Counted from the stretch's first letter, positions 15,802 to 24,316 are shown. The stretch: 25,959 nucleotides of DNA from Mageeibacillus sp. UBA5770 (GCA_002418705.1 DIEQ01000028.1:1-25959); one strand, 5' to 3'. Translations and numbers: made by a program. Notes: generated by a model from the letters alone, not told the origin.

Positions 15802-17019
15802 ATGTTAAATCGAGAAATTACCTTAACACAGAAGGTTAACCTGCAGTTCGCAGCCATACAGTCCTCCTTTTGGATCTCATTTCTGCCGCTTGGCGGATTT
15901 GCAGCTGCGCTTCTGCAGTCCAAGAATTTCACCGACACTGAAATCGGAATCATCCTGGCCATGCAGTCGATTGCAGCCATCATAGCACAGCCTGTCATAT
16001 CAGCATTTGCCGGTAAGCATCCGCGAATCCCGCTCAAGAAGATCGTAATGGCGATGATGATTGCCGGGGCCGCTGTTTCTTCCCTGCTCTATTTTATGCC
16101 GCATCTTTTTGTTCCCGCCATCCTTATATTTTCAGTTATTGGTATGACTCAGATGTCCGCACCTGCCTTCGTCAATGCGATTGCCATGCAGATCACCCAT
16201 TCCGGAATCAAGGTAAACTATGGTGTCGCACGGGGTATCGGGTCGATTTCCTTTGCACTGGCCGGCGTGGTCCTCGGGAAACTTGTTGACCTTTCAAGCA
16301 TCAATGTAATCATCCCTTTTGGTGTCATAGCCGGACTCCTGGTGTGCGTATCACTGTCAAGAATATATTCACCGCCATCGACAGAAGCACCGGCAGCCGA
16401 TATGGCAAAGCCGGGAGAAATGCCCAGGACAAGCCTTTGGGCGTTCCTTCGCAGAAATAAAATATATACAGGCTTTTGTATAGCTTCAGTGTTTGTCTTT
16501 GCATGCCATGCATCCATCAGCACATACCTGCCGAATATCATGGATTCCCTTGGCGGAACGATTACAGACCAGGGCATAACACGCTCTATTGCAGCAGCCT
16601 TCGAACTTCCGATTATGTTCGTTTACAGCATTCTTTCGCGCCGCATCAGCAGCCACAAACTTCTGACATTTTCAGCGCTCTCTTTTTTCCTCAAAGCCGT
16701 TGCCACGATGTTCGCCCCAAGCGTAGCTATTCTTTTTCTTGTACAGGCATTTCAGATGCCGGCATTTGGACTATATACACCCTCGGCGGTACATTTCTCC
16801 GATCATTCGGTATCTGATGCGGACCGCATCCGTGCGCAGGCTATCTCGATGGTTGCCAGCTTCGGCATCGGAAACGTCATAGGAAATCTTCTCAGCGGTG
16901 CCATAATTGATATATGGGGACTCAAAATCATGCTTTCCGTCTCATCCGTTCTGGGCCTTATCGGGTTTCTCATTATGTTCTTCGTTCTTTATGAGAAACC
17001 GTTTAAGTTCATCAGATAG
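15802..17019 (+). CDS. Major facilitator superfamily transporter (MFS_1-like)
   Basis: 405 residues, about 12 membrane helices in two halves with a cytoplasmic loop near residues 190-215 (PPSTEAPAADMAKPGEMP). The N-terminus (FAAIQSSFWISFLPLGGFAAALLQSKNFTDTE) and the GVARGIGSISFALAGVVLG segment resemble the oligosaccharide/nucleoside:H+ symporter and phenylpropionate-permease-like branch of the MFS, but the substrate cannot be read from the sequence. The start at ATG 15802 has AAAGGAG upstream. It ends 11 bases from the convergent cytidine deaminase gene, at the end of a nucleoside salvage operon. A nucleoside or sugar substrate is a reasonable guess from position only. An inverted repeat (16964-17000) lies in its last codons. 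Confidence 0.82.
   Translation: MLNREITLTQKVNLQFAAIQSSFWISFLPLGGFAAALLQSKNFTDTEIGIILAMQSIAAIIAQPVISAFAGKHPRIPLKKIVMAMMIAGAAVSSLLYFMPHLFVPAILIFSVIGMTQMSAPAFVNAIAMQITHSGIKVNYGVARGIGSISFALAGVVLGKLVDLSSINVIIPFGVIAGLLVCVSLSRIYSPPSTEAPAADMAKPGEMPRTSLWAFLRRNKIYTGFCIASVFVFACHASISTYLPNIMDSLGGTITDQGITRSIAAAFELPIMFVYSILSRRISSHKLLTFSALSFFLKAVATMFAPSVAILFLVQAFQMPAFGLYTPSAVHFSDHSVSDADRIRAQAISMVASFGIGNVIGNLLSGAIIDIWGLKIMLSVSSVLGLIGFLIMFFVLYEKPFKFIR
16964..17000. repeat. 10-bp perfect inverted repeat at the 3' end of the MFS gene
   Basis: GGTTTCTCAT (16964-16973) and ATGAGAAACC (16991-17000) are perfect complements around a 17-base centre. The hairpin sits 19 bases before the MFS stop and 31 bases beyond the cdd stop on the other strand. 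On the plus strand GTTTAAGTT follows; neither strand has a real T-run. It may be a weak terminator for the convergent transcripts. Confidence 0.35.
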
Positions 17020-17030
17020 ACTGCTGAGCC

Positions 17031-17462
17031 TTATATGAATTTCTCAGGGCCGAAGCCAATTGGAAGGATCTCCTCAAGCGTATAGCTTCTGGTCATATAA
17101 TCTTCCTGTGAAAGCAATATCAAAAACGTCGCCGGGTCACAGAACTCCTGCATTACCTGCCGGCATACACCGCAGGGCGCGCAGTAGGCCAATGGCTGCC
17201 CCTCGAAGGCACCGACCACGGCAATCGCTGAAAAATCTTTCTTTCCTTCGCTGACAGCCTTAAAAAATGCCGTTCTTTCAGCGCAGTTTGTGGGTGTGTA
17301 GGAGACGGATTCAATGTTGCAGCCTGTATAAATCTCCCCATCCTTCGTCAAAAGTGCTGCTCCGACCTGGAAATGTGAATATGGCGAATATGACTTGGAA
17401 CGCGCGGCACGCGCAGCATCTACGAGACGCTTCTGTTCCCTTTCGGCTAAAAATTCCTGCAT
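17031..17462 (-). CDS. cdd: Cytidine deaminase
   Basis: 143 residues from ATG 17462, placed 10 bases after AGGAG; a GTG at 17471 is in frame but too close to that site. The protein is the small tetrameric form of cytidine deaminase. Zinc ligands are C60 in TNCAERTA with catalytic E62, and C97/C100 in PCGVCRQ. The substrate-binding segment GCNIESVSY is also present. It converts cytidine and deoxycytidine to uridine and deoxyuridine for pyrimidine salvage. It is the last gene of a leftward operon with an aldose-epimerase-like gene, deoB and deoC, 21 bases after the deoC stop. Confidence 0.95.
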   Translation of the reverse strand: MQEFLAEREQKRLVDAARAARSKSYSPYSHFQVGAALLTKDGEIYTGCNIESVSYTPTNCAERTAFFKAVSEGKKDFSAIAVVGAFEGQPLAYCAPCGVCRQVMQEFCDPATFLILLSQEDYMTRSYTLEEILPIGFGPEKFI

Positions 17463-17483
17463 GTTATGCACACTCCTGCTTCA

Positions 17484-18170
17484 TCAATATCCGTCAGCAT
17501 GCTTTTTCTGGACAATCTTGATGATACGGCTTGTTCCAAGACGGGAAGCGCCCGCAGCGAGGAATGCTTTTGCATCTTCAAGCGTCGATATGCCTCCGGC
17601 CGCCTTAACGCGAATATCAGGACTGATATTGTGTTTGAAAAGTCTGACGTCCTCAAGTGTTGCTCCGCCTGACGAAAAACCGGTGGACGTTTTTATGAAA
17701 TCCGCATGTTCTTCGGACACAAGCCGACACATCTGAATTTTCTCTTCTTCAGAAAGAAGACATGCCTCCACGATAACTTTGAGAATCACACCGGAACATG
17801 CCTTGCGCATCGCCCTTAGCTCTTCCCTCACAACCTCATAGTGACCCTGACGGACATCGCCGAGATTGATAACCATGTCAATTTCGGTGGCGCCGGATTC
17901 TATCGCCTCTTTTGCCTCAAAAACCTTGGCCGCCGTTGTGTTATATCCGTTTGGAAATCCGATCACGGTACATACGGCAAGACGGCCCGCCAGATATTCA
18001 GAAGCCCGGGACACGTATGACGGAGGGATACAGACGCTTGCGACCTTATACCTCAGAGCTTCCTCGCAAAGTCCGAGAATCTGCTCCCAGGTTGCTGTCT
18101 GTGAAAGCATGGTATGGTCAACGGTTGAAAGGATTTGTTTCTCCTCGGGTGTCAGGTTTAAATCTATCAC
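17484..18170 (-). CDS. deoC: Deoxyribose-phosphate aldolase
   Basis: 228 residues with a GTG start (18168-18170) after AGGAGG at a 7-base spacing. It is a class I aldolase that splits 2-deoxyribose-5-phosphate into acetaldehyde and glyceraldehyde-3-phosphate. Key residues are visible: the Schiff-base lysine K160 in FIKTSTGF, K189 in VKAAGG, and D98 in EIDMVIN. The phosphate-binding end GASRLGTS is canonical. It lies 42 bases after deoB, which supplies its substrate. A second, divergent member of the same family is cut by the right window edge, so the two should be told apart: this one has the standard motif. Confidence 0.95.
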   Translation of the reverse strand: MIDLNLTPEEKQILSTVDHTMLSQTATWEQILGLCEEALRYKVASVCIPPSYVSRASEYLAGRLAVCTVIGFPNGYNTTAAKVFEAKEAIESGATEIDMVINLGDVRQGHYEVVREELRAMRKACSGVILKVIVEACLLSEEEKIQMCRLVSEEHADFIKTSTGFSSGGATLEDVRLFKHNISPDIRVKAAGGISTLEDAKAFLAAGASRLGTSRIIKIVQKKHADGY

Positions 18171-18212
18171 TTTATTTCCTCCTAATATTGATCTGTTTAA
18201 TAAAAGTAATTG

Positions 18213-19496
18213 TCATCCTTCCAAAATTTGGGAAAGAAAGGATGTACCTGAAATATCTTCCTCGTTTTCGGAAGAAATTTCAAGATATTCTGCGATAGTA
18301 GCTGCAATATCTGCAAATGTATCCCTTGTATGAAGGTTCGCGCCTTTTTTTATCTTCTGCCCGTACACAACGAGCGGGACGGCTTCACGTGAGTGGTCTG
18401 TCGAAGGCGTTGAAGGGTCGCACCCGTGATCTGCAGTAATCATCAGGATATCAAGCGGGGCCATCAGCTTCAGAAGATCGGGAAGCGCGCGGTCAAAAGC
18501 GGATATCGCACCGGCATATCCGTCAATATCATTCCTGTGGCCGTACATCATATCAAAATCAACAAGGTTTACAAAACACAGGCCTTCGAATGGTTCCTGC
18601 ATAATTACTTTCGTTTTTTCGACACCGTCAGCATTCCCCGATGTGCGGAGGAACCGGGTTATTCCCCTCCCTGCAAAAATATCGTGAATCTTCCCGACGG
18701 CAATCATGTCTTTTCTATTTTCGACAATCAGGTCAAGAATGGTTTCTTTGGGCGGCGGAAGCGAAAAATCATGCCGCCTCGAAGTTCTTCTAAAGTTCGG
18801 GTAATCACCTTCGAACGGACGGGCAATCACGCGGCCGACGGCATGCGGCCCGGAAAGGATCTCGCGGGCTATCTCACAATAGCGGTATTGCTCTTCGATC
18901 GGAATGACAGACTCATGTGCAGCAAGCTGAAATACGCTGTCCGCAGAGGTGTATACGATAAGATCTCCCGTTTCGACATGCTGTCTGCCGAAGTCCCGGA
19001 TGACGTCTGTTCCGGAGTACGGCATATTACAGATAACCTTGTGTCCGGTTCGTTTTTCAAAAGCGGCGATCACATCCGGGGGGAATCCGTTCGGATAAAC
19101 GGGCAGCGGCTTCTCAGAATAGATGCCCGCAATCTCCCAGTGACCGATTGTTGTATCCTTACCGGAACTTTTCTCTTCGAGACGCCCGAAGGCGCCCTCC
19201 GGGACATATCCGTCTTCCGGCATTTCGAACAATGAAGACCTGATCGGATCAGGCACACCGGCACGCACAGCATGCACATCTTCTTTTACACCGTCGATTG
19301 AAAGAAGGCCGAGCTTACTTAAATTGGGTACTTCAAAAATCAGACTTGTAGAAATTCCGGCGAGCGTGTTGCTGCCCTCATCTCCGAAAGCCGCCGCATC
19401 CGGCGCCCTGCCTATGCCGAAGCTGTCCAGGACAATCAGGAAAACTCTTTTCTGACCGCCGATATTCTCACCAAAATCTGATGTGTTGCTGTTCAT
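18213..19496 (-). CDS. deoB: Phosphopentomutase
   Basis: 427 residues. The alkaline-phosphatase-superfamily core is clear: D24 in VLDSFGIG, probable catalytic T115 in GKDTTIGHWEIAG, DFDMMYGHRND and the metal-binding ITADHGCDPSTPSTDHSRE near the C-terminus. The enzyme moves phosphate between C1 and C5 of ribose or deoxyribose using two Mn ions, linking nucleoside phosphorylase products to deoC. ATG 19496 has AGGAGG 8 bases upstream, and that site overlaps the stop of the upstream epimerase gene. The first 15 residues are a short extra N-terminal stretch compared with the usual family start. It is slightly longer than the usual 390-410 residues. Confidence 0.95.
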   Translation of the reverse strand: MNSNTSDFGENIGGQKRVFLIVLDSFGIGRAPDAAAFGDEGSNTLAGISTSLIFEVPNLSKLGLLSIDGVKEDVHAVRAGVPDPIRSSLFEMPEDGYVPEGAFGRLEEKSSGKDTTIGHWEIAGIYSEKPLPVYPNGFPPDVIAAFEKRTGHKVICNMPYSGTDVIRDFGRQHVETGDLIVYTSADSVFQLAAHESVIPIEEQYRYCEIAREILSGPHAVGRVIARPFEGDYPNFRRTSRRHDFSLPPPKETILDLIVENRKDMIAVGKIHDIFAGRGITRFLRTSGNADGVEKTKVIMQEPFEGLCFVNLVDFDMMYGHRNDIDGYAGAISAFDRALPDLLKLMAPLDILMITADHGCDPSTPSTDHSREAVPLVVYGQKIKKGANLHTRDTFADIAATIAEYLEISSENEEDISGTSFLSQILEG

Positions 19497-19507
19497 TTTT
19501 CAGCCTC

Positions 19508-20389
19508 CTAGCTGCGTCGTACCATCTCGTACCCGGCCTTGAAAACCGCTCCCGCCGGAAGGAACACAACGTCCGCCTTCTCTTCAAATATCCAGGCATC
19601 ATCCTCATATGACGGAATTCCCTGCCACGGCTCAAGGCAAAGGAAGGGTGCGCCTTTGCCGGGCGGCGTCCAGATTCCGAAATTGCAGAAATTATCAAAA
19701 TGGAAATCAAGGCCTGTGCCCTTTTCACGGTGCACGAGGGATACTTTTCTCGATTGGATGTGCAGGAAAACAAGCGCCGACTCGGCAAACATGCCGACAG
19801 ATACGGGAAGAACCGTGCCGTCGTGTGTCAGTGCTGTCTTCTTGTGGTCGGGGGACATAAGTCCTTTGTTATTCAGAAGGTATGCCGTGGGGTCTTCCTT
19901 TTTATCAAAGATAACATCATAATCGGAGAACTTCTCGCCTTCTCTGAGCGGGCAGGCGAATCCTGCGTGGCCGCCGATGGCAAACGGAAGTACGGTAGTG
20001 TTGGTGTTCTGGACTTCATAGGAAGTTTTGAATCCGTTATCGGTCAGCTTGTGCGTAACGATCAGGCCAAAGGAGAAAGGATATTGCTCGCGGGTCTCGG
20101 GCGTATCGAGCAGCTTAAGCGAAATCTGGTCCTCGGCAACAATCACGGCCGTAAATTCTAATTTTCTGGCAAAACCATGCTGCTTCATCGCATAAGGCAT
20201 TCCGCCGAAGCTTGTCCGGTCGTTGCGCAGGGCACAGACTACAGGAAAGAGGATTGGCGCATGACCCGTCCAGAACTCCGGATCTCCGGACCAGACATAT
20301 TCAAGGTCCTTATCTTTGCAGGAAATCATTTCTGCGCCTAACGTATCAACGACTGCCCGCCAATTACCCCGGTTCAAAACGTATCTCAC
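19508..20389 (-). CDS. Aldose 1-epimerase family protein (LacX-like)
   Basis: 293 residues with a GTG start (20387-20389) following GAGGAG by 9 bases. The opening region (LGAEMISCKDKDLEYVWSGD, then WTGHAPILFPVVCALRND) and KQHGFARKLEF match the LacX-like branch of the galactose mutarotase family. These are beta-sandwich enzymes that speed interconversion of alpha and beta sugar anomers; the His in HGFAR and the one in IGGHAGFACP are expected active-site residues. The exact sugar is not known. It is the first gene of the operon with deoB, deoC and cdd, so a role on ribose or deoxyribose is possible. Confidence 0.88.
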   Translation of the reverse strand: MRYVLNRGNWRAVVDTLGAEMISCKDKDLEYVWSGDPEFWTGHAPILFPVVCALRNDRTSFGGMPYAMKQHGFARKLEFTAVIVAEDQISLKLLDTPETREQYPFSFGLIVTHKLTDNGFKTSYEVQNTNTTVLPFAIGGHAGFACPLREGEKFSDYDVIFDKKEDPTAYLLNNKGLMSPDHKKTALTHDGTVLPVSVGMFAESALVFLHIQSRKVSLVHREKGTGLDFHFDNFCNFGIWTPPGKGAPFLCLEPWQGIPSYEDDAWIFEEKADVVFLPAGAVFKAGYEMVRRS

Positions 20390-20457
20390 AAAATCACGCT
20401 CCTCTCACACATAAAAGCTTTTCTGTCTAAGTGAACGGCCAATATTTCTATACTTAT

Positions 20458-20466
20458 ATAATAACA
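20458..20466 (-). promoter_or_regulatory. Possible extended -10 promoter of the epimerase-deoB-deoC-cdd operon
   Basis: On the minus strand TGT-TATTAT (20458-20466) is an extended -10 type element; the -35 region (AAAACA, 16 bases upstream) is weak. The predicted start is about 60 bases before the GTG start. It lies back to back with the rightward promoter at 20487-20515. I see no obvious DeoR or CytR-like operator. Confidence 0.4.
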
Positions 20467-20486
20467 CGGAGCGCGATGATGTTTTA

Positions 20487-20515
20487 CTGACAGTTTTCTT
20501 TTTTGAAGCTATAAT
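20487..20515 (+). promoter_or_regulatory. Promoter of the phosphodiesterase-like gene
   Basis: CTGACA (20487-20492) and TATAAT (20510-20515) are separated by 17 bases: 11 of 12 positions match the sigma-A consensus. Transcription should start near 20522, about 47 bases before the ATG at 20569. Confidence 0.8.
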
Positions 20516-20568
20516 GAAACTAAGTTTTTTTGAAACTGCGGTACTGTTTCATGAAAGGATTTTCAGAT

Positions 20569-21768
20569 ATGAAAAGCACACCTAAACTTCTTATGGTGTC
20601 ATTTGATGCGGTAGGCGACCAGGATTTGGAATTACTGCTCACTTTGCCAAATTTTTCTGCACTATGCCGCCGCGGTACACTCGTACGGGAAGTATCTTCC
20701 GTTGTTGTTTCCAACACATATCCCACACATACAACCATACAGACGGGTGTCCATCCCAGGACACACGGTGTTTTTGATAATGAAATTCACGAGCCTTTCG
20801 TCAAAGGCGAAAACTGGCGTTTTGAGTCGAAGAACATCAAAGTAAAAACCCTGTCCGACGCCGCCGCGGCTGCCGGCAGGACTGTATGCACGGTTTTGTA
20901 TCCGGTCACAGGCGGTTCCCCTTCTATCCGATATAACTTTGTTGAAATCGCAGGCCGCAGGCCGCTCCTTCAGCGGATCCATTACATGCTGCGATTTGGA
21001 TCGACCGGTTTTATGCTCAGGTCTTTGCTTCGTTATATGCATCCGGGTATGCTTCACAATCCAAAAGCCCTCGATGTTTTTACGGCAGCCATTGCCTGCA
21101 ATACAATAGAACGCAAGAAGCCGGACCTCACCATGGTTCATCTTCTAAACGCAGATTCAAACAAGCATGATTATGGCCCCGAGACGCCGCAGGCGACCGA
21201 GGCCCTTCATAATCTTGACGCGCGCCTTGGCGATCTCCTGGCCAGTGTCGAAAAAACCGGAATGTCAGATTCTACCTCAGTCATTGTATTCAGCGACCAT
21301 AACTGCTGCCCTGTGCATACGTCCGTCTCGCCGAACGAGCTTTTAAAAGAAGCCGGTCTGTCATATTCCGACGCCTTCTTCCACACTGCCGGCGGAACCT
21401 GCTTTTTGCGGTTATATAACCGTGACAGACTGCGCGAAATCACTGATTTTGTGATGGAATTTCAGAAAAAGCCCTTTATTGCACGCCTTCTAAATCCTGA
21501 TGAAATGTATACCTCAGGCGCGGACTCTGATTTCATATATGGATTTTCCGCTGCTCCGGGTTATTGTTTCGGAGAACATTTAAAGGGGCAGCACGGATAT
21601 ACACTCGACAGGGATCTGTACCATACTTTTTATCTTGCAGCCGGCAACCGTGTCCCTGAAAGTGAAGTCAAAAAAGGCGGCAGCCTGCTGAATATCTGCC
21701 CTCTGGCTGTTGACCTTCTTGAACTCGACCCATGGGAGATGGAAGGACAAAATACGGTGTTTAATTAA
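20569..21768 (+). CDS. Phosphodiesterase / nucleotide pyrophosphatase family protein
   Basis: 399 residues from ATG 20569, chosen for AAAGGA 9 bases upstream; in-frame TTG 20530 and ATG 20551 lack such a site. The fold is that of the alkaline phosphatase superfamily, type I phosphodiesterase/nucleotide pyrophosphatase group. Visible metal and active-site residues are D13 (VSFDAVG), the likely nucleophile T50 (NTYPTHTTIQTG), the Asp and His of NADSNKHDYGPE, SDHN (about residues 244-247), and a later His in the GQHGYTL segment. There is no signal peptide, so it probably acts in the cytoplasm. It may hydrolyse phosphodiesters or nucleotides, but the substrate is unknown. It is a single gene with its own strong promoter, divergent from the nucleoside salvage operon. 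Confidence 0.88.
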   Translation: MKSTPKLLMVSFDAVGDQDLELLLTLPNFSALCRRGTLVREVSSVVVSNTYPTHTTIQTGVHPRTHGVFDNEIHEPFVKGENWRFESKNIKVKTLSDAAAAAGRTVCTVLYPVTGGSPSIRYNFVEIAGRRPLLQRIHYMLRFGSTGFMLRSLLRYMHPGMLHNPKALDVFTAAIACNTIERKKPDLTMVHLLNADSNKHDYGPETPQATEALHNLDARLGDLLASVEKTGMSDSTSVIVFSDHNCCPVHTSVSPNELLKEAGLSYSDAFFHTAGGTCFLRLYNRDRLREITDFVMEFQKKPFIARLLNPDEMYTSGADSDFIYGFSAAPGYCFGEHLKGQHGYTLDRDLYHTFYLAAGNRVPESEVKKGGSLLNICPLAVDLLELDPWEMEGQNTVFN

Positions 21769-21813
21769 GGTCACCTGACACATTTATTTAATAATTTCTA
21801 GCTCGGCTGATTA

Positions 21814-24036
21814 TCAGCGCCCCGCACGCATTGCATTTAAGATTGCAATTACTGCCACTCCGACATCTGCAAAAATCGCAAACCAAAGGTTCGTCAGGCC
21901 CAGCGCAGCCAGGAGAAGTATCAATCCCTTGACACCAAGGGCGAAAATGATATTTTCCATGACGAGCCGCCGCGTCTTTCTGGCGATACTGACAGCTTTG
22001 GGGAGAGCCATGAGATCATCGGTCATGATCACAATGTCTGCCGCTTCAATAGCTGCGCCTGAGGCCATTGCCCCGATTGCAATGCCGACATCCGCGCGGG
22101 CGAGGACGGGCGCATCATTTATGCCGTCTCCGACATATACGAGAGACCCCGGTCTGCTGCCTGATGCATTTCTGCTTCTTTCGGCAAGAAGTTCTTCCAT
22201 TTTTTCAAGTTTTTGAGCGGGAAGCAGTTCCGCATACACGTCTGTAAGGCCAAGTTTTGCAGCCACGGAATCGGCAGCCGGCGTATGATCGCCTGTTAAT
22301 ATGGAGAGCTTTTCAATCTTCAGGCTGCGCAGACGAGCGATTGCATCCGGAGCTTCGTGCTTGATTTCATCCGTGATCTCCAGATACCCGGCAAAACGAT
22401 TGTAAGAGGCAACAAAAAGAAGAGTACCGGCAGCTTTAATATCCGGAAGACCGGTTATGCCTGACTCGGCCATGAATCTGCGGTTTCCGACCAGGATATC
22501 ACCTTCGCCGGTACGAACGGATACGCCTCGGCCGGCTGTCTCACTGTAGGACTCGGGCTCGGGATATGATGCATGAATATCCTTGTGAAGTGCTGCAATC
22601 CGCACGGAAAGCGCAATCGGATGATCGGAGTAGCGTTCGGCGACAGCCGCGGTCCGCAGCAGTTCCATTTCGGAAAATCCTTCGGCGGGTACCACATTTG
22701 TCACTTCAAAGTCACCGCGGGTCAGCGTCCCTGTCTTGTCAAATACAATGTGATCGGCACGCTCAAGTACATCAAGGAAATTGCTTCCCTTTACAAGGAT
22801 TCCGCGCCTGCTCGAAGCGCCGATTCCTCCGAAATATCCGAGCGGTACAGAGATAACCAGCGCGCATGGGCACGAAATGACAAGAAATGACAGCGCCCTA
22901 TAGAGCCATACCGAAAATGCACCTCCGAAAAAGAGCGGCGGTACGACAGCAAGTAAAAGTGCTGCGACTACAACAGCAGGTGTATAGACAGCGGCAAACC
23001 GGGTAATCAGATTCTCACTTTTCGTTTTTCTGCTGCCTGCATTCGTAACCATCTCAATGATTTTCGATGCCGTTGATTCACCGAAAACCGCCGTTACCTC
23101 AACTGTCAGAACGCCTTCTTTATTGATACACCCTGATAGAATAGCGTCTCCCGGCGCTATATCACGGTATGCGGATTCACCTGTAAGTGCGGAGGCATCT
23201 ACCATCGAAGAACCGGAGCGAACGATACCGTCGAGCGGTACTTTTTCACCGGGTTTAACAACAATTAAGTCGCCTACCGAGACCGTTTCCGGCTTTACTG
23301 CCGAAATTACATCTCCGCGCATAACATTTGCATAATCCGGACGAATTGCCAGAAGTTCTGTTATTGACCTTCGAGAGCGATGAACGGCCGTTGTCTGGAA
23401 GAGCTCACCGACCTGATAGAAAAGCATGACGGCAACCGCTTCAGACCACTGCGAAATCAACAGTGCTCCGATCGTCGCTATAGACATAAGGAAATTCTCA
23501 TCAAAAACCTTACCCTTTAAAATGTTGGATATGGCTTTCCATAGGATTGAGTATCCGAGAATTACATAAGCAGTCAGATAAAGCGGCAAAAGAACCGGTT
23601 TAGAAGCACCCGACAAGTCAAATACAAAAGCAGCTGTATAAACGAGTGCACCAATCAGAATCTGGAGTTTCAGTCGGCGTATTTCTTTGTCCTTCTTAAC
23701 ACTGTCGGCCAGAAGTGAATCCGGAGAATAAGCCGATGCACAGTCACATCCATCTTCGCCGCAGGAAGAATCCCTTCGCTCACCATTAGCGGGACATGAC
23801 GGACTCAGGCGGCGAACAACAACATCCGGCTCAATATCATGAACAATTTCTTCGATCATCCCTGTAACAGATTTTACCTGTTTCTTGTTATGCAGGACAA
23901 CTCGAAGCGACTGCTGCATGAAATTGACTTCGCTGTCGCCTACCTCCGTCAAATCTTTAATCTTCCGCTCCATTTTGGCAGCGCAATTTGCGCATCCAAG
24001 TCCGGAAAGCTCAAAGCGAATCTCAGAATCAGGCAT
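21814..24036 (-). CDS. Heavy-metal P1B-type ATPase (Zn/Cd/Pb exporter)
   Basis: 740 residues from ATG 24036, which lies 7 bases after GGGGG; the frame stays open up to 24312 but that part contains the promoter and terminator. Order of parts: an N-terminal heavy-metal-associated domain with CxxC (C15, C18 in GLGCANCAAK); a Cys-rich linker (C81, C92, C97, C99) likely to bind metal; membrane helices; the actuator TGES (285-288); the transport motif CPC (C389-P390-C391); the phosphorylated D433 in DKTGTLT; the SDHPIA His-Pro motif; GDGINDAP; and a final helix with DVGVAVIAILNAMR. That last motif with CPC points to the Zn/Cd/Pb class (ZntA/CadA), not the copper class. It should pump excess metal out of the cell. 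It is a single gene behind a perfect promoter with operator-like repeats; no ArsR/SmtB or MerR gene is in the window. Confidence 0.93.
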   Translation of the reverse strand: MPDSEIRFELSGLGCANCAAKMERKIKDLTEVGDSEVNFMQQSLRVVLHNKKQVKSVTGMIEEIVHDIEPDVVVRRLSPSCPANGERRDSSCGEDGCDCASAYSPDSLLADSVKKDKEIRRLKLQILIGALVYTAAFVFDLSGASKPVLLPLYLTAYVILGYSILWKAISNILKGKVFDENFLMSIATIGALLISQWSEAVAVMLFYQVGELFQTTAVHRSRRSITELLAIRPDYANVMRGDVISAVKPETVSVGDLIVVKPGEKVPLDGIVRSGSSMVDASALTGESAYRDIAPGDAILSGCINKEGVLTVEVTAVFGESTASKIIEMVTNAGSRKTKSENLITRFAAVYTPAVVVAALLLAVVPPLFFGGAFSVWLYRALSFLVISCPCALVISVPLGYFGGIGASSRRGILVKGSNFLDVLERADHIVFDKTGTLTRGDFEVTNVVPAEGFSEMELLRTAAVAERYSDHPIALSVRIAALHKDIHASYPEPESYSETAGRGVSVRTGEGDILVGNRRFMAESGITGLPDIKAAGTLLFVASYNRFAGYLEITDEIKHEAPDAIARLRSLKIEKLSILTGDHTPAADSVAAKLGLTDVYAELLPAQKLEKMEELLAERSRNASGSRPGSLVYVGDGINDAPVLARADVGIAIGAMASGAAIEAADIVIMTDDLMALPKAVSIARKTRRLVMENIIFALGVKGLILLLAALGLTNLWFAIFADVGVAVIAILNAMRAGR

Positions 24037-24123
24037 ATTCATTCCCCCGTGGTTTTTATTTTGGAAAAAGGTCAGCGCCGGAAATTCCAGACGCTTATAT
24101 TGATTATCACGTATGCGGCGGTT

Positions 24124-24225
24124 TTCATTTGTTCTCATTTGCTCATATGCGCACTCGTTCATATGTTTATTATATGACCACGCTTTTCTTGTGTCAAGGC
24201 AGAACGTGATAGTTATTTTCATATG
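24124..24225. promoter_or_regulatory. Operator-like repeats YTCATWTG and an ATATGA dyad at the ATPase promoter
   Basis: Five copies of YTCATWTG occur on the plus strand: TTCATTTG 24124-24131, CTCATTTG 24134-24141, CTCATATG 24142-24149, TTCATATG 24158-24165 and TTCATATG 24218-24225. In addition TCATAT (24159-24164) and ATATGA (24172-24177) form a 6-7-6 inverted repeat across the -10 box and start site. AT-rich ATATGA/TCATAT-type dyads over metal-ATPase promoters are common for ArsR/SmtB repressors, so this is a reasonable guess for the regulator class. Confidence 0.55.
24169..24197 (-). promoter_or_regulatory. Perfect consensus promoter of the heavy-metal ATPase gene
   Basis: On the minus strand TTGACA (24192-24197) and TATAAT (24169-24174) are separated by exactly 17 bases, a 12 of 12 match. 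Transcription should start near 24162. Such a strong promoter on an export pump normally needs tight repression. Confidence 0.88.
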
Positions 24226-24272
24226 TAAAGGCAGAAGTGACAGGTTATAGTATGTGCCTTCGCCCGGAAACA

Positions 24273-24316
24273 CAAAATGCAGAAAGACACTCAGAAAAGA
24301 GCCTTTCTGCATTTTG
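24273..24316 (-). terminator. Terminator after the SIS-isomerase gene
   Basis: CAAAATGCAGAAAG (24273-24286) and CTTTCTGCATTTTG (24303-24316) form a perfect 14-bp stem around a 16-base loop. Read leftward, the GC part GCAGAAAG/CTTTCTGC is followed by ATTTTGTGTTT. The A/T outer part makes it likely to work in both directions. It isolates the sugar-phosphate operon from the ATPase promoter. Confidence 0.75.

Noticed and set aside
18426..19235. 269-codon open frame on the plus strand
   Set aside because: It is antisense to deoB, which has complete motifs; no recognisable domain or ribosome binding site.
21806..21818. GCTGATTATCAGC hairpin near the end of the ATPase gene
   Set aside because: The dyad has a one-base centre and no T-run; it overlaps tandem stop codons and is probably chance.
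24037..24312. N-terminal extension of the metal ATPase frame up to 24312
   Set aside because: This stretch contains the consensus promoter, repeats and a terminator arm, has no ribosome binding site, and known homologues begin with the metal-binding domain. ATG 24036 fits better.
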